Shown here: positions 1-8,427 of the stretch, in pieces
Layout: every line of letters begins with the position of its first letter
Numbering within the stretch: position 1 is the stretch's first letter
From: Frankia torreyi
Lineage (GTDB): Bacteria > Actinomycetota > Actinomycetes > Frankiales > Frankiaceae
Direction of reading: 5' to 3'
Assembly (NCBI RefSeq): GCF_000948395.1
Contig: NZ_JYFN01000010.1
Coordinates: 56,636 to 119,898 of the forward strand
Length of the DNA: 63,263 nt
Translations under genes and position numbers: made by a program
The notes under the pieces: generated by a model
What the model was told of the DNA's origin: nothing
Databases searched by the model: none
What the model saw: only the letters and a program-made list of their open reading frames with translations

Positions 1-2
1 AC

Positions 3-968
3 CTGCTCGACGCCCGCGCGGCGATCGAGCACTGGAAGGCGTCCGGACTGGACATCACCCCGCTGCTGCACAGCCCCGAGCGGCCGTTCGGCGGCTCGCT
101 GAACTGCACCTCCAGCCAGGACCACGGACTGGACAAGGCGCTGGACAACTCGCTGATCCAGCTCTGCGAGGGGGCCCTCGACGACGGCCGGCCGGTCTGG
201 CTGGAGATGCCGATCCGCAACGTCAACCGCACCGTCGGCACCATGCTCGGCTACGAGGTGACGAAGCGGTACGGCGCGGCCGGGCTGCCCGACGACACGA
301 TCCAGTTGCGCTTCACCGGGTCCGCCGGGCAGAGCTTCGGGGCCTTCGCCCCCAAGGGCATGACGCTGACGCTCGAGGGCGACGTGAACGACTACACCGG
401 CAAGGGTCTGTCCGGCGGCAAGATCTTCGTGTTCCCGCCGAAGGAGTCGCCGCTGCGCGCCGAGGAGAACATCGTCGCCGGCAACGTCCTGCTCTACGGG
501 GCGACGGCGGGAGAGGCGTTCTTCCGCGGGATCGTCGGCGAGCGGTTCTGCGTGCGCAACTCCGGGGCGACCGCGGTCGTCGAGGGCGTCGGCGACCATG
601 GCTGCGAGTACATGACCGGTGGAACGGTGCTGGTCCTCGGCTCGATCGGGCGTAACTTCGCCGCCGGCATGAGCGGCGGCGTGGCGTACCTGTTCGACCC
701 GGTCGAGGCCCGGATCAACACCGAGATGGTCGACGTCGAGGATCTGGAGGCCGCCGACGAGGCGGTCGTGCGCGACCTGCTCGTCCGCCATCGCCGGGAG
801 ACCGGCTCGACGGTGGCCGCGCGGCTCTACGCCGACTGGGAGAACGTGCGCGGCGCGTTCCGCAAGGTCATGCCGCGGGACTACAAGCGGGTGCTCACCG
901 CGATCCGCCAGGCCGAGGAGCAGGGCCTCGTGGCCGAAGACGTGATCATGGCGGCGAGTCGTGTCTGA
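3..968 (+). CDS. gltB: Glutamate synthase large subunit, C-terminal part (cut by window start)
   Basis: The frame is open from the first bases and ends at 968, giving about 321 residues of a protein that begins upstream of the window. It carries the GXGXG beta-helix domain that ends GltB (repeated Gly-rich turns such as GDVNDYTGKGLSGGK and EGVGDHGCEYMTGG). The catalytic glutaminase and FMN/Fe-S centre domain lies mostly outside the window. GltB and GltD together make two glutamates from glutamine and 2-oxoglutarate with NADPH. gltD follows after about 120 bp on the same strand, the usual gltBD order. The only real uncertainty is the missing 5' part. Confidence 0.97.
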   Translation: MLDARAAIEHWKASGLDITPLLHSPERPFGGSLNCTSSQDHGLDKALDNSLIQLCEGALDDGRPVWLEMPIRNVNRTVGTMLGYEVTKRYGAAGLPDDTIQLRFTGSAGQSFGAFAPKGMTLTLEGDVNDYTGKGLSGGKIFVFPPKESPLRAEENIVAGNVLLYGATAGEAFFRGIVGERFCVRNSGATAVVEGVGDHGCEYMTGGTVLVLGSIGRNFAAGMSGGVAYLFDPVEARINTEMVDVEDLEAADEAVVRDLLVRHRRETGSTVAARLYADWENVRGAFRKVMPRDYKRVLTAIRQAEEQGLVAEDVIMAASRV

Positions 969-1087
969 GCGGCGCGCGGTGCGCGGCGGCCGGCCGGCCG
1001 CGGAGACGCTGATCGCACCGAAGGTGATCTCGCCGAAGATGATCGCGCAGGGGGCCGGGCGGCCCGGACGGATCCGACAGGAGTGTC

Positions 1088-2530
<1,443 letters not shown>

Positions 2531-2534
2531 CGGT

Positions 2535-2564
2535 GACGGCTGCCTCCCGCGGGGGGCGGCCGTC
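2535..2564 (+). terminator. GC-rich hairpin after gltD
   Basis: GACGGCTGCC (2535-2544) pairs with GGCGGCCGTC (2555-2564), with one G-T wobble and a 10-nt loop, starting 4 bp after the gltD stop. There is no T-tract, as is common for actinobacterial terminators. Assignment as a terminator is by position and stem strength only. Confidence 0.5.
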
Positions 2565-2723
2565 GCGGCCGGTCCCGGCCGACATCATCGGTGCGGCCGC
2601 GTAGGCCGGAGGTTCGCAGCGGGTGACATTTCGCTGTGATGTGCCTTGCTCCGTGCCGGATCTGCCCTGATTGACCGAGATCTGCTGGGGGCATCGGCGC
2701 TGGTGGCGGTACCGTCCTGTCAT

Positions 2724-3320
2724 ATGAGGCTCGTGCTGCTCGGCCCCCCGGGCTCCGGCAAGGGAACGCAGGGCGCGCGCATCAGCGCCCGCCACGGCAT
2801 CCCCGCGATCTCCACCGGCCAGCTCTTCGACCGGCAGATCGCCGCGGGCACGCAGCTGGGCCGCCGCGCCGAGCGGTATGTCCGCGCCGGCGAGCTCGTG
2901 CCTGACGAGATCGTCCTGGACATGGTCGCCGAACGGCTCGACGGCAGCGTGGACTGCGCCGTCGGCTTCCTGCTCGACGGCTTCCCCCGCACCTACCCGC
3001 AGGCGGAGGCGCTGGACCGGATGCTCGCCGCGAGCTGCGGCCCCCTCGACGCGGTCGTCGACCTCGACGTCGACATCGACGAGGTGCTCGACCGCATCCG
3101 TCGCCGCGCGCACACCGAGGATCGCGTCGACGACGCCGACGACACCGCTCGCCGCCGGCTGAAGGTCTTCGCGGAGGAGACCGCGCCGCTGCGCCGCTAC
3201 TACGGTCGCAGCGGCCTGCTACGCACCGTCGACGGCGCGGGCACTCCCGACGAGGTTGCCGCCCGCATCGAGCGCGTGCTGGAGGACACCGCCCACCCCG
3301 AGCTGCACCACCCCGGCTGA
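2724..3320 (+). CDS. adk: Adenylate kinase-like nucleoside monophosphate kinase, short form
   Basis: The protein starts MRLVLLGPPGSGKGTQ, the P-loop of adenylate kinases, and continues with the NMP-binding pattern STGQLFDR and FLLDGFPRTYPQAEALD. The LID is short (RIRRRAHTEDRVDDADDTARRR) and has no Cys4 zinc site, so it is a short-type kinase of 198 residues. The reaction is ATP + AMP to 2 ADP. An in-frame start at 2646 would add 26 residues ahead of the P-loop strand; the ATG at 2724 puts the P-loop at residue 6-15 as usual. It lies outside the secY-adk-map context, so it could be a second adk paralogue or a related NMP kinase. Confidence 0.88.
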   Translation: MRLVLLGPPGSGKGTQGARISARHGIPAISTGQLFDRQIAAGTQLGRRAERYVRAGELVPDEIVLDMVAERLDGSVDCAVGFLLDGFPRTYPQAEALDRMLAASCGPLDAVVDLDVDIDEVLDRIRRRAHTEDRVDDADDTARRRLKVFAEETAPLRRYYGRSGLLRTVDGAGTPDEVAARIERVLEDTAHPELHHPG

Positions 3321-3342
3321 CCGCTCCGGCGGGGGAGCTCCG

Positions 3343-5658
3343 ATGAGCCCCCGGTTGCTGCCGCCCGCGATGACCGCGTCGGCGCGCGATATCTTGAACG
3401 CGGTGAGCCAGGGCGCGGATGAGCGGGAGCCGTCGGTACGGGCCGGGCGGGGCACGGGCGTCGCCGGGCCCTCGAACACGGGCCGCCGTCGCGCCGCGCA
3501 CGTCGGTCTCGTCGCCCTCGTCGTGTTCTGCGGGCTGCCGCTGGTGGTCATCCTCACCGCGGCGCGGACCGTGCTGAACCCGGCCTTCTACTCCCAGTCG
3601 CTGGCCCGGGCGCACGCCTACGACCGCATCTACACCGAGGTCCTGCCCGACCCGGCGGTCGACACCCTGCTCGCCGGGCTGCCGATCGACAGCTCACTGG
3701 TCACCGCGAACCTGCGCACGGTGCTGCCGCCGGCGACGGTGCAGGAGATGACCGACGAGCAGATCACCCGGATCGTCGACTACCTGCGCGCCCGTACCGG
3801 CGACGTCGAGCTCGCGGTCGACCTGCGGCCGATCTTCGGGAACATCTCCGGCCTTGCCAACCGCTACATCGCCGGCGAGCTCGGCACCGGCACCAGCTAC
3901 CGGGCCGCCTCCGTGCAGGACTTCACCCACGGCGTGCTGACCGCGCTGGACGACATCGCGGCGGGCCGCCCCCCGGCATCGCTGCCCAGCATCGAGCTGA
4001 CCCCGCAGGACACCGACCGGATCCTGCCGCTCGTGCTCGACCGGGTGGACCCGGCGACCCGCGCGCGCGTCGGCCCCGAGCTGCGGGCGATGCTGCGCTC
4101 CGGTGACGTCGCCGGAGCGCTGGCGCTGATCGGACCGCAGGTCTTCCAGGGCGACGAGCGGGCCACCGCCCGGCTGCAGGCGTCGCTGCACGGCTCCACC
4201 CTCGACCTCGGCCTGCGCCTGTCGGACCTGCGCGACTCCCCGGCGATCACCGCGATCGACCGCCTGCACGACGTCGCCGCCACCCTGACCTGGGCGACCG
4301 CGCTACTCAGCCTGATCATGGCGGGCGCGCTGGCCGGCATCGTCGTGCTGGCCGGGCGGCGGGGGGTGTCGCGGGTCCGCGCGGCGGCCGGGGCGATGAT
4401 CGCGGCCGGGCTCGGCGCGGCCCTGCTCGGGGCGGTGCTGCGCCTGACCCTGCCCAATCCGCTGACCTCGCTCGCCGGGCCGCGCTCGCCGCTGCCCCCC
4501 GGGGCGAGCAGGGTGCTCGTCGACTTCTCCCGGTACGCCTACGGGACGGTGGAGGGCGACTACCTGCGGGTCGTGGCCTGGACGCTCGTCGTCGGCCTCG
4601 CCGCCGCCGGACTGTCGTTGCTGGTCGCGGTGTCGGCCCGGTGGAGCCGGACCGGTCGCCGCCGCCGGGTCGCCACCGCGTTCGTCCTGGCCGTGCCCGT
4701 GATGGTCACCGTGACCTGGACCGCGTTCCCCGGCGCCGCCGCCGAGCCGCGCGAGCTGTGCGAGAGCAGCCCGTCGCTGTGCGACCGGCGTTACGACCAG
4801 GTGACCTACCTCGCGACCCACAACGCGATGGCGAACAGCGAGGACCGGTTCCTCGGTCCGTCCCAGGACCCGACGATCGTCCATCAGCTCGACTCCGGGG
4901 TGCGGACGTTGCTGCTCGACGTCCATCACTGGACGCCACCCGCGCAGGTCGAGACGTACCTGGCCACCCTGCCGCCGGCGACCCGCGCGGCGCTGGCACC
5001 GCTGAGCCGGGGCGCCGTGTCGACGCGGCCCGGCGTCTGGCTGTGCCACAACCTGTGTCAGCTCGGTTCGCTGGACTTCGTCGCGGAGCTCGGCCGGGTG
5101 CGGGACTGGATGGCCCGCAACCCGACCGAGGTGGTGACGTTGATCATCCAGGACGACGACGTCCCGGCCAGCGAGATCGCCGGCGGGGTCGCGGCGGCGG
5201 GGCTCGCCGGAATGGTCGCGACGCCGCCCGACGATCCCCACGGACGCTGGCCGACCCTGCGCACCATGATCGATTCGGGTCGGCGGCTGGTGGTCTTCAC
5301 CGAGCGCCAGGACCTGCCGGGCACCTTCCTGCGCGGCTTCTACCGGTACGCCGCCGACACGCCGTTCGACGCGAAGCGGCCCGAGGACCTGCGCGACTGT
5401 GTGCGCAACCGGGGCGCGGCCGGCGCGGGGCTGCTGCTGATGAACCACTGGCTCACCGATGCCGCGCCCAGCCGGCGGGCCGCGCTGACCTCCAACGCCG
5501 CCGACACCATCGTCGGCAGAGCCGAGCGCTGCCGCGCGCAGCAGGGGCGGACGCCGACGTTCGTCGCGGTCGACTTCTCGACGATCGGCACGGCGCAGAC
5601 CGCGGTGGACCGCCTCAATCGTCTCCCCGCTTCGGCCGCCTCCGCCGCCGGGGGCTGA
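3343..5658 (+). CDS. Multi-pass membrane protein with PLC-like phosphodiesterase domain
   Basis: About 771 residues from the ATG at 3343, which follows GGGGGAG; the longer frame from 3256 would overlap the kinase gene. One membrane helix lies near residues 50-75. A hydrophilic, presumably extracytoplasmic part of about 250 residues follows, then a cluster of four more helices (about 315-460). The C-terminal 300 residues look like a phosphatidylinositol-PLC X-type TIM barrel: YLATHNAM (His493), LLLDVHHW (His528/529), and later VTLIIQDDD and LVVFTERQD. The PLC pair of histidines is therefore plausible. The substrate is unknown. Predicted topology places the barrel outside the cell. Confidence 0.75.
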   Translation: MSPRLLPPAMTASARDILNAVSQGADEREPSVRAGRGTGVAGPSNTGRRRAAHVGLVALVVFCGLPLVVILTAARTVLNPAFYSQSLARAHAYDRIYTEVLPDPAVDTLLAGLPIDSSLVTANLRTVLPPATVQEMTDEQITRIVDYLRARTGDVELAVDLRPIFGNISGLANRYIAGELGTGTSYRAASVQDFTHGVLTALDDIAAGRPPASLPSIELTPQDTDRILPLVLDRVDPATRARVGPELRAMLRSGDVAGALALIGPQVFQGDERATARLQASLHGSTLDLGLRLSDLRDSPAITAIDRLHDVAATLTWATALLSLIMAGALAGIVVLAGRRGVSRVRAAAGAMIAAGLGAALLGAVLRLTLPNPLTSLAGPRSPLPPGASRVLVDFSRYAYGTVEGDYLRVVAWTLVVGLAAAGLSLLVAVSARWSRTGRRRRVATAFVLAVPVMVTVTWTAFPGAAAEPRELCESSPSLCDRRYDQVTYLATHNAMANSEDRFLGPSQDPTIVHQLDSGVRTLLLDVHHWTPPAQVETYLATLPPATRAALAPLSRGAVSTRPGVWLCHNLCQLGSLDFVAELGRVRDWMARNPTEVVTLIIQDDDVPASEIAGGVAAAGLAGMVATPPDDPHGRWPTLRTMIDSGRRLVVFTERQDLPGTFLRGFYRYAADTPFDAKRPEDLRDCVRNRGAAGAGLLLMNHWLTDAAPSRRAALTSNAADTIVGRAERCRAQQGRTPTFVAVDFSTIGTAQTAVDRLNRLPASAASAAGG

Positions 5659-5759
5659 TACGGCGGCGGCGGTGATGGTGGGAGCATGGATCGGCCATCG
5701 TGCGTTGCAACCAGCGAGAAGACGCCTTCGTCGACCCACACCCGCGCAAGGGAGCTCAG

Positions 5760-6215
5760 GTGCCCATCTGGAACCAGCTTCGGCAGTCCGCCCAGACGAT
5801 GCAGGGCCAGCTCGCCGCGAAGAAGAACGACCTGAAGAGCGGAGCCTTCCGCGATGCCAGTATGGCGATCTGCGCGCTGGTCGCGGCGGCGGACGGGACG
5901 ATCGATCCGGCCGAGCGTCAGCGGGTCGCGTCGTTGATCATTTCCAACGACGTGCTCAACAACTTTCCGGCCGACGACCTCCAGCGACGCTTCAACGACT
6001 ACGTCGGCAAGCTCCAGGCGGACTTCGAGTTCGGCAAGGTGTCCGTCCTGCAGGACATCGGCAAGACGAAGAAGAAGCCCGCCGAGGCGCGCGCCGTCAT
6101 CCAGATCGGGATCGTCATCGGCGGGGCGGACGGCACGTTCGACAAGAGCGAGCAGGCCGTCGTGCGCGAGGCGTGCTACGCGGTCGGGATCAGCCCCGAG
6201 GAGTTCGATCTGTAG
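5760..6215 (+). CDS. TerB-family tellurite-resistance-like protein
   Basis: A 151-residue all-alpha protein from the GTG at 5760, placed because AAGGGAG lies about 6 bp upstream; a frame open from 5700 would add 20 residues without a ribosome site. Two acidic DG motifs typical of TerB-fold proteins are visible: AAADGTIDPAERQ and GGADGTFDKSEQ, each in a metal-binding-like loop, about 80 residues apart. TerB proteins are linked to tellurite resistance and envelope stress, but the biochemical role is not settled. No other ter gene is nearby, so only the fold is predicted. Confidence 0.8.
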   Translation: MPIWNQLRQSAQTMQGQLAAKKNDLKSGAFRDASMAICALVAAADGTIDPAERQRVASLIISNDVLNNFPADDLQRRFNDYVGKLQADFEFGKVSVLQDIGKTKKKPAEARAVIQIGIVIGGADGTFDKSEQAVVREACYAVGISPEEFDL

Positions 6216-6293
6216 ATCCGCTCCGGGGTGCGGCGGTCGCCGCGCGCCTATCTCGTCACACTTCCTCCCCTGCTCGCCGGCGGAGTTGGATGC

Positions 6294-6333
6294 TCGGGCA
6301 CATCGCCCGAACGCGCTGACCTGCAAGTCAGCG
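6294..6333 (+). terminator. Two tandem hairpins between the TerB-like and TauE-like genes
   Basis: TCGGGC (6294-6299) pairs with GCCCGA (6305-6310), and CGCTGAC (6314-6320) pairs with GTCAGCG (6327-6333). Both stems are perfect and only 3 bp apart. They lie 80-120 bp after one gene and 95 bp before the next. They could end transcription or form part of the tauE leader. Confidence 0.35.
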
Positions 6334-6427
6334 GGTTGCCCGGGGAGCCGGCAGGCGGGCGCGGATGGCGGCGCCCACGTCCGCCCGGGTGCATCCCTGA
6401 CGTGACGGCGCGTGACGAGGAGGATGC

Positions 6428-7246
6428 GTGGGTCCAGCCGATGCCCTGCTGGCGGCCGGGGCGGGTCTGCTGGCGGGAGCGGTCAACGCCGTCGCCGGCG
6501 GGGGTACGCTGATCGCCTTTCCGGCCCTGCTCACCACCGGGCTGCCGGCGCTGACCGCGAACATCACCTCCTCGGTGGGCCTGCTCACCGGCTATGCCGG
6601 CGGTGCGCTGGGCTATCGCCGCGAGCTCGCCGACCAGGTTGACCGGCTGCGGGCGCTCGGACCGCCCGCGATGCTCGGCGGGATCGTCGGCGCGGTCGTG
6701 CTGCTGGCCACCCCGTCGGACAGCTTTCGGGCCCTGGTCCCGTACCTCGTTCTGGTGTCCTGTCTGCTGCTGGCGGCGCAGACCCGGCTGGCCGCTGTCG
6801 TGGCGCGGCGGCGGGCCGCGGCCGCCCCGGCCACGACCGCCCCGCCGGTCCCGGCTGCCTCGGCGGCGGGAATCGGCGGGTCAGGGAACACGGTCACCTG
6901 GCCCACCCGGATCGGGATCTTCGTGGCCGGCGTGTACGGCTCCTATTTCGGCGCCGGGCTCGGGGTGCTGCTGCTCGGCGTGCTGGGGATCCTGCTCGTC
7001 GACGACCTCCAACGCACCAACGCGCTCAAGACGCTGCTCGCCTTCGGCGTGAACGCCGTGGGAGTCGCGGTCTTCCTCATCACCGCGAAGGTCGCCTGGG
7101 GATTCGCGGGCATCCTCGTCGTCGCCTCGCTGCTTGGCGGCCTGCTCGGCGCCCGGATCGCCCGGCGGCTGCGCCCGGCTCTCCTGCGTGCGGCGGTGAT
7201 CACGCTGGGGGTCGGCGTGGCGATCGTGCTTATCATCCGGAACTGA
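6428..7246 (+). CDS. TauE/SafE-family sulfite/anion exporter
   Basis: A 272-residue membrane protein with about eight hydrophobic segments in two halves. The first half has GLLAGAVNAVAGGGTLIAFP, the family's signature loop with small residues; the second half has the matching GVYGSYFGAGLGVLLLGVLG, the internal repeat expected for this family. A Pro/Ala-rich loop (about 130-150) separates the halves. The family moves sulfite, sulfoacetate or related organo-acids outward across the cytoplasmic membrane. The GTG start at 6428 sits 4-5 bp after GAGGAGG. No sulfur-metabolism gene adjoins it, so the substrate is unknown. Confidence 0.88.
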   Translation: MGPADALLAAGAGLLAGAVNAVAGGGTLIAFPALLTTGLPALTANITSSVGLLTGYAGGALGYRRELADQVDRLRALGPPAMLGGIVGAVVLLATPSDSFRALVPYLVLVSCLLLAAQTRLAAVVARRRAAAAPATTAPPVPAASAAGIGGSGNTVTWPTRIGIFVAGVYGSYFGAGLGVLLLGVLGILLVDDLQRTNALKTLLAFGVNAVGVAVFLITAKVAWGFAGILVVASLLGGLLGARIARRLRPALLRAAVITLGVGVAIVLIIRN

Positions 7247-7259
7247 TCAGCGCCACGCG

Positions 7260-7299
7260 GGCCATCTCACCGCGGGCCATCTCACGGCCGGCCATCTCA
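7260..7299. repeat. 15-bp tandem repeat, three copies, just after tauE
   Basis: GGCCATCTCA begins at 7260, 7275 and 7290, giving a 15-bp period (unit roughly GGCCATCTCACCGCG). The array starts 14 bp after the TauE-like stop codon. Confidence 0.8.
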
Positions 7300-7671
7300 T
7301 CACGGGGCAACCGGCCGGACAACGTCCCGACCCGCGTCGGATAATCTTGCCGGTCCGCTCCTCGAATGACTCTCACGTCACTGTCACAATGGCAGCCCGA
7401 CGAGCCGGGCCCGGCGGAGCCGTATTCGGCGCCCCCGCATAATCTGTGTACGCAGTGTTCCCGAGGAACGCTCACGTAACGGCAATCCTGTGCGGATGGC
7501 GCAACATTATCGCGCCGCTGAGCGTCTATCAGCGGGGCTGCTGCCAGGCGTGATCCGCGCGGGGTCGGTGGGTCCTGTCGCGCCAGGGGGTGGCGCGGTT
7601 TTGCGGTACGCCAGCGCGGTCGGTCTGAGTGCCGACGCGACGCGCGTGGCTGGTCCGCTGGGAGGGGTCTT
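7300..7671. other. Non-coding stretch upstream of the apical-glycan locus
   Basis: About 370 bp without a convincing gene. It includes the least GC-rich stretch hereabouts (7430-7510, with TAATCTGTGTACG and CAACATTATCG), where the promoter for the downstream csl operon would be expected. No clear -35/-10 pair can be fixed by eye. Confidence 0.4.
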
Positions 7672-8427
7672 GTGTTCGACGATGAACCGATTGCAGTCGG
7701 GCGGGCCGGCGCGGCGCGGCCGGGGGCGCCACGGGTGAGCGGCCGAGGCCCGAGCGGCCCGTCGGCCGGGGTCGCGCGCTGGTCGGACCGGGCGCTGGCG
7801 CTGTGCGCCCTCGCCGGGCTGATCGCCGCGGCTTCCGTGCCGCGCACCTGGGCGCGCGCGACCCTGTCGGACCGCGGCTCGGCGCTGCTCGTGGTCTCCA
7901 GATCGGGCTGGCAGTTGCGTCCGGCCGGGCCGCTGGTGGTCGCGTTCGGCCTGCTCACGGCCCTGGTCTGCGTGCTGGCGCACCGCCGCGGCCGGGCCGC
8001 GCTCGGTGCGCTGCTGGCCCTGCTCGGCGCCGCCGTCACGGGTCTCGCGCTGAGCCGGCTGCACGCCGCCGACCCGCTCGTGCACACGATCGGCCGACTG
8101 CGCATCGGTACGTTCCAGACCGACGAGCCGGTCGCGGCGGGCACCGCCGGCGCGGGTCTGTGGGTCGCGGCCGTCGCTGGCATCGTGGTGGTGCTGGCGG
8201 CCGCGGGCTGGCTGCAGCTCACCCGCCGGGCCGCGGCGGCGGCTCAGGCGTCGACGGCCGGCGGATGGGCAGGCTCCGTCGGAGCGACGCAGGCCGGCTT
8301 CGCCCCTGTCTCCGGGCCCGCGTCCGCAGAGGTGTCCGCCGAGGTGTCCGGTGTGGGTCCGGCGGCTCCCGGTGGGATCCCGGGCGGCAACGGTGCCGCG
8401 GAACGCGGGGTCGACCATGGCCTATGA
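7672..8427 (+). CDS. Small four-helix membrane protein of unknown function, cslA-linked
   Basis: 251 residues from a GTG at 7672 preceded by GGAGGGG. Four hydrophobic segments are visible (about 40-60, 82-102, 107-125 and 160-180), with a low-complexity Ala/Gly/Pro-rich cytoplasmic tail of about 65 residues. The pattern (a hydrophobic start ending in R-x-W, then G..L.P, then paired helices) resembles Trp-operon-associated membrane proteins (Trp_oprn_chp), but weakly. It overlaps cslA by 11 bp, so the two are translationally coupled. A role helping polymer synthesis or export at the membrane is inference from position. Confidence 0.65.
   Translation: MFDDEPIAVGRAGAARPGAPRVSGRGPSGPSAGVARWSDRALALCALAGLIAAASVPRTWARATLSDRGSALLVVSRSGWQLRPAGPLVVAFGLLTALVCVLAHRRGRAALGALLALLGAAVTGLALSRLHAADPLVHTIGRLRIGTFQTDEPVAAGTAGAGLWVAAVAGIVVVLAAAGWLQLTRRAAAAAQASTAGGWAGSVGATQAGFAPVSGPASAEVSAEVSGVGPAAPGGIPGGNGAAERGVDHGL

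Noticed and set aside
6290-6360. Possible tRNA-Cys: stem CTGAC with CTGCAA loop
   Set aside because: The anticodon loop would be 6 nt, there is no T-arm consensus and no acceptor stem or CCA end. The segment is better read as two tandem hairpins.
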